7,571 nucleotides of DNA from Thermoflexus hugenholtzii JAD2 (lineage in GTDB: Bacteria; Chloroflexota; Dehalococcoidia; UBA2979). Positions 5,463-7,571 of this stretch are shown one piece after another (position 1 is the stretch's first letter; each line of letters begins with the position of its first letter). Made by a program: the position numbers and the translations under genes. Under the pieces are notes generated by a model. The model was not told where the DNA came from. It searched no databases and was given only the letters and a program-made list of their open reading frames with translations. The stretch is from assembly GCA_945889565.1 (NCBI GenBank), contig CAMDBZ010000083.1, positions 1 through 7,571 on the forward strand, in the 5' to 3' direction.

Positions 5463-7571
5463 TCAGCCGACGGAGAGCGGGTCCACGTCGACAGTCCACC
5501 CGGCGGGCAGGTCGAGGTCGCGCACCACGGCGACGGGGTCGGGGCCGCGCACGAGCAGCGCCCAGCGGTGGCGGCCGCGCGCGCGCGCGATGGGCGGCGG
5601 CGTGGGGCCCAGCACGTCGATGTCCGGCACGCCGGCGGCGCGGCGGCGCAGCTCCCGCTCGACGCGCAGCGCCTCCTCCAGCGCGAACTCGGCACGCGTG
5701 TGCTGGAACTGCAGCCGTACAAGGCGAGTGAACGGCGGGTAGCGGTGCGCCTGCCGCCACGGCAGCTCCTGCTCGAAGAAGCCATCGACGTCGTAGTCGG
5801 CGGCGCAGAGGATGGCGCGGTCCTCGGGCGCGAGCGTCTGCACCACGACGCGGCCGTGGCGGTCGGCGCGCCCGGCGCGTCCCGCGACCTGCGCGAGCAG
5901 CTGAAACGTCTGCTCGCGCGCGCGGAAGCCGCCCGTCCAGAGCGAGTAGTCCGCGAGCACCACCCCGACGAGCGTCACGAGCGGCAGGTCCAGCCCCTTC
6001 GCGACGAGCTGCGTGCCGACCAGTACGTCCGCCTCGTGGCGCATCACCCGGCCGAGGATCGCCTCGTGCTGCTCGGCGGTGCGCGCAGTGTCGCGGTCCA
6101 GGCGCTCGACGCGCGCGGTGGGGAACAGCGCCTCCACCTCCCGCTGCACGCGCTGCGTGCCCGCGCGCAGCGGGCGCAGCGGCCGGCCGCACTCCTCACA
6201 GCGGTCGCGCAGCGGGCGCTGACGATTGCACTGGTGGCACACGAGCCGCCCCGGCGGGTCGTGCAGCGACAGCGCGACGTCGCACGCGGTGCACGCGGGC
6301 ACGTGGCCGCCCGCGCAGACGAGCGAGCCCGCGAAGCCACGCCGGTTGAGGAAGAGGATCGCCTGCTCGTCGCGGTCGAGCGTCTCCGCGAGCGCGCGCA
6401 GCAGCGGGTCGGAGAACAGCCGCTTCGCCCCGCGCATGTCGACGACCTCGACCTCGGGCAGGTCCGAGGCGGGCCAGAGCTGGGTGCCGCCACCGGGCTG
6501 CGCGACCGGGCGGAAGCGCCGCGGCAGGTCGACGCGCTCGAGGCGGCCCTCGGCGGCCGCCTGCCAGCTGTCCGCGTCGGGCGTCGCCGTGCCGAGCACG
6601 AGCGCCGCGCCGCTCAGCGCCGCGAGCTGCCGCGCGACGGTGCGCGCGTCGTAGCGGGGCGCGGGGTCCTGCTGCTTGTACGTCCACTCGTGCGCCTCGT
6701 CGACGACGATCAGGCCGAGCGCGGGCTGCGGCGCGAAGATCGCCGAGCGCGAGCCGATCACGACGTCGTACGTGCCGGCGGCGATGGCGTGCCACTCGTC
6801 GAACGCCTCGCCGAGCGTCAGCCCGGAGTGCAGCACGCCGACGCGCCCCGGGAAGCGCTCCGCGAAACGGCGCACGGTCTGCGGCGTGAGCGCGATCTCC
6901 GGCACCAGCACGATGCCGCGCCGCCCGCGCTCGACCGCGTGCTGCAGCGCGTCGAGGTAGACCTCCGTCTTGCCGCTGCCGGTGACGCCGACCAGCAGCA
7001 GCGGGGTGGGCGGCGCATGCTCCGCCGCCACGTACTCGGCGCGCTCCTCGCGCGCGGCGTCGCTGGAGTGCTCGCCGCGCGCGACGGCCGGCGACGACGG
7101 CGGCGCGCTGATCGCACGGTCGATCGCGGCGCGGATCGCGCGTGCGGCATCGTGCTGCTCGGCGACGAGCTCGACCGGGCCGCGGCGCACCACCTGCAGC
7201 GTGCGCAACGGCTCGCGGCGGTCCAGCACCTCCTCGACGCGCGCGAGCCCGGCCGCCGCGAGCTCGCGCAGCGCCTCGCGCGCGCCATCGCCGATCTCGC
7301 GCGCGAGCGCGGCCACCGGCAGCGCGTGCTCCTCGTGCGCCGCGAGCCGCTCCAGCAGCAGCGCAGCGGCCGCCTCGGCGCGCGTGCGCGTGAGCTCGCG
7401 GACGCGCTGCTCGGCGGCGTCGCGCTCGACGGCGAGCCGCACCGTGTCGCCAGGAGGGTCGTCGGGGCCTGCATCGTCACGCGCGAGCAGCCCCTCGGCG
7501 ATGAGCGTGTCGACGGCGGGCGCGCCGCGCGCAATGCGCGCGAGCGTCGCGTACGCGAGCGGACCCGGCGC
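5463..7571 (-). CDS. priA: Primosomal protein N' (replication-restart helicase PriA), N-terminus outside the window
   Basis: PriA recognises stalled forks and starts replisome reloading. The frame is open from the right edge to TGA at 5463-5465, giving 702 residues (numbered from the edge). About the first 140 residues include winged-helix-like DNA-binding sequence; the 3'-end-binding domain must lie upstream. The helicase core has GVTGSGKT (195-202), DEAH (291-294; PriA often has DEEH), GTATP (327-331), FLNRRGF (407-413), VGTQLVAKGLDLP (518-530) and QVAGRAGR (561-568). Intact ATPase motifs argue for an active helicase, unlike the ATPase-degenerate PriA of some actinobacteria. The zinc-binding region has Cys at 419, 427, 430, 445, 448, 458 and 461, so seven of the usual eight; the partner of C419 is missing and H423 may replace it. 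About 35 Ala/Glu/Pro-rich residues (153-188) precede the Walker A strand. The gap to def is 111 bp. Confidence 0.95.
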   Translation of the reverse strand, partial: APGPLAYATLARIARGAPAVDTLIAEGLLARDDAGPDDPPGDTVRLAVERDAAEQRVRELTRTRAEAAAALLLERLAAHEEHALPVAALAREIGDGAREALRELAAAGLARVEEVLDRREPLRTLQVVRRGPVELVAEQHDAARAIRAAIDRAISAPPSSPAVARGEHSSDAAREERAEYVAAEHAPPTPLLLVGVTGSGKTEVYLDALQHAVERGRRGIVLVPEIALTPQTVRRFAERFPGRVGVLHSGLTLGEAFDEWHAIAAGTYDVVIGSRSAIFAPQPALGLIVVDEAHEWTYKQQDPAPRYDARTVARQLAALSGAALVLGTATPDADSWQAAAEGRLERVDLPRRFRPVAQPGGGTQLWPASDLPEVEVVDMRGAKRLFSDPLLRALAETLDRDEQAILFLNRRGFAGSLVCAGGHVPACTACDVALSLHDPPGRLVCHQCNRQRPLRDRCEECGRPLRPLRAGTQRVQREVEALFPTARVERLDRDTARTAEQHEAILGRVMRHEADVLVGTQLVAKGLDLPLVTLVGVVLADYSLWTGGFRAREQTFQLLAQVAGRAGRADRHGRVVVQTLAPEDRAILCAADYDVDGFFEQELPWRQAHRYPPFTRLVRLQFQHTRAEFALEEALRVERELRRRAAGVPDIDVLGPTPPPIARARGRHRWALLVRGPDPVAVVRDLDLPAGWTVDVDPLSVG

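Noticed and set aside
7440..7442. GTG at 7440-7442 as the true priA start
   Set aside because: The frame stays open to the window edge with winged-helix-like sequence (LAYATLARIARG, then LIAEGLLARD), so this Val is internal and the gene is cut by the window.

Overview
The window is high-GC bacterial DNA, dense in GTG start codons and overlapping genes. The organism is most likely a member of the Chloroflexota or a similar high-GC lineage. That call rests on the Ala/Thr/Pro-rich extracytoplasmic linker in SecF, the general look of PriA, and priA, def, yajC, secD and secF lying together. It is an inference; there is no rRNA or other marker here.

Plus strand, left side (1-1558). The last 50 codons of an unidentified gene end in a VTAPP pentapeptide repeat. 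This repeat is encoded by five perfect copies of a 15-bp DNA unit. The gene's stop overlaps by 4 bp (GTGA) the start of a small membrane protein of the YdcZ/DUF606 transporter family. After a 98-bp gap comes a two-domain VOC (glyoxalase-fold) protein that resembles mycobacterial CFP32. A 10-bp-stem hairpin at 1587-1611 lies between this gene and the convergent secF.

Minus strand, right side (7571-1633). Reading leftwards: priA (replication-restart helicase, N-terminus beyond the window), then a 111-bp gap with a candidate promoter, then def, yajC, secD and secF. Within the last four, def/yajC overlap by 4 bp (GTGA), yajC/secD are 1 bp apart, and secD/secF overlap by 4 bp (ATGA), so they look like one translationally coupled operon. 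Def removes the N-formyl group from new proteins. YajC and SecDF are auxiliary subunits of the Sec translocon that use proton flow to pull exported proteins across the membrane. The operon therefore joins nascent-chain processing with export.

The gene set is mostly housekeeping and I see no defence system, prophage or insertion sequence. The most unusual element is in SecF. About 150 residues are inserted in its first extracytoplasmic domain, comprising a segment that resembles a bacterial SH3 (SH3b) domain followed by a long Ala/Thr/Pro linker. Lesser oddities are a PriA zinc-binding region with one expected cysteine missing, and the 15-bp tandem array running into a gene junction.
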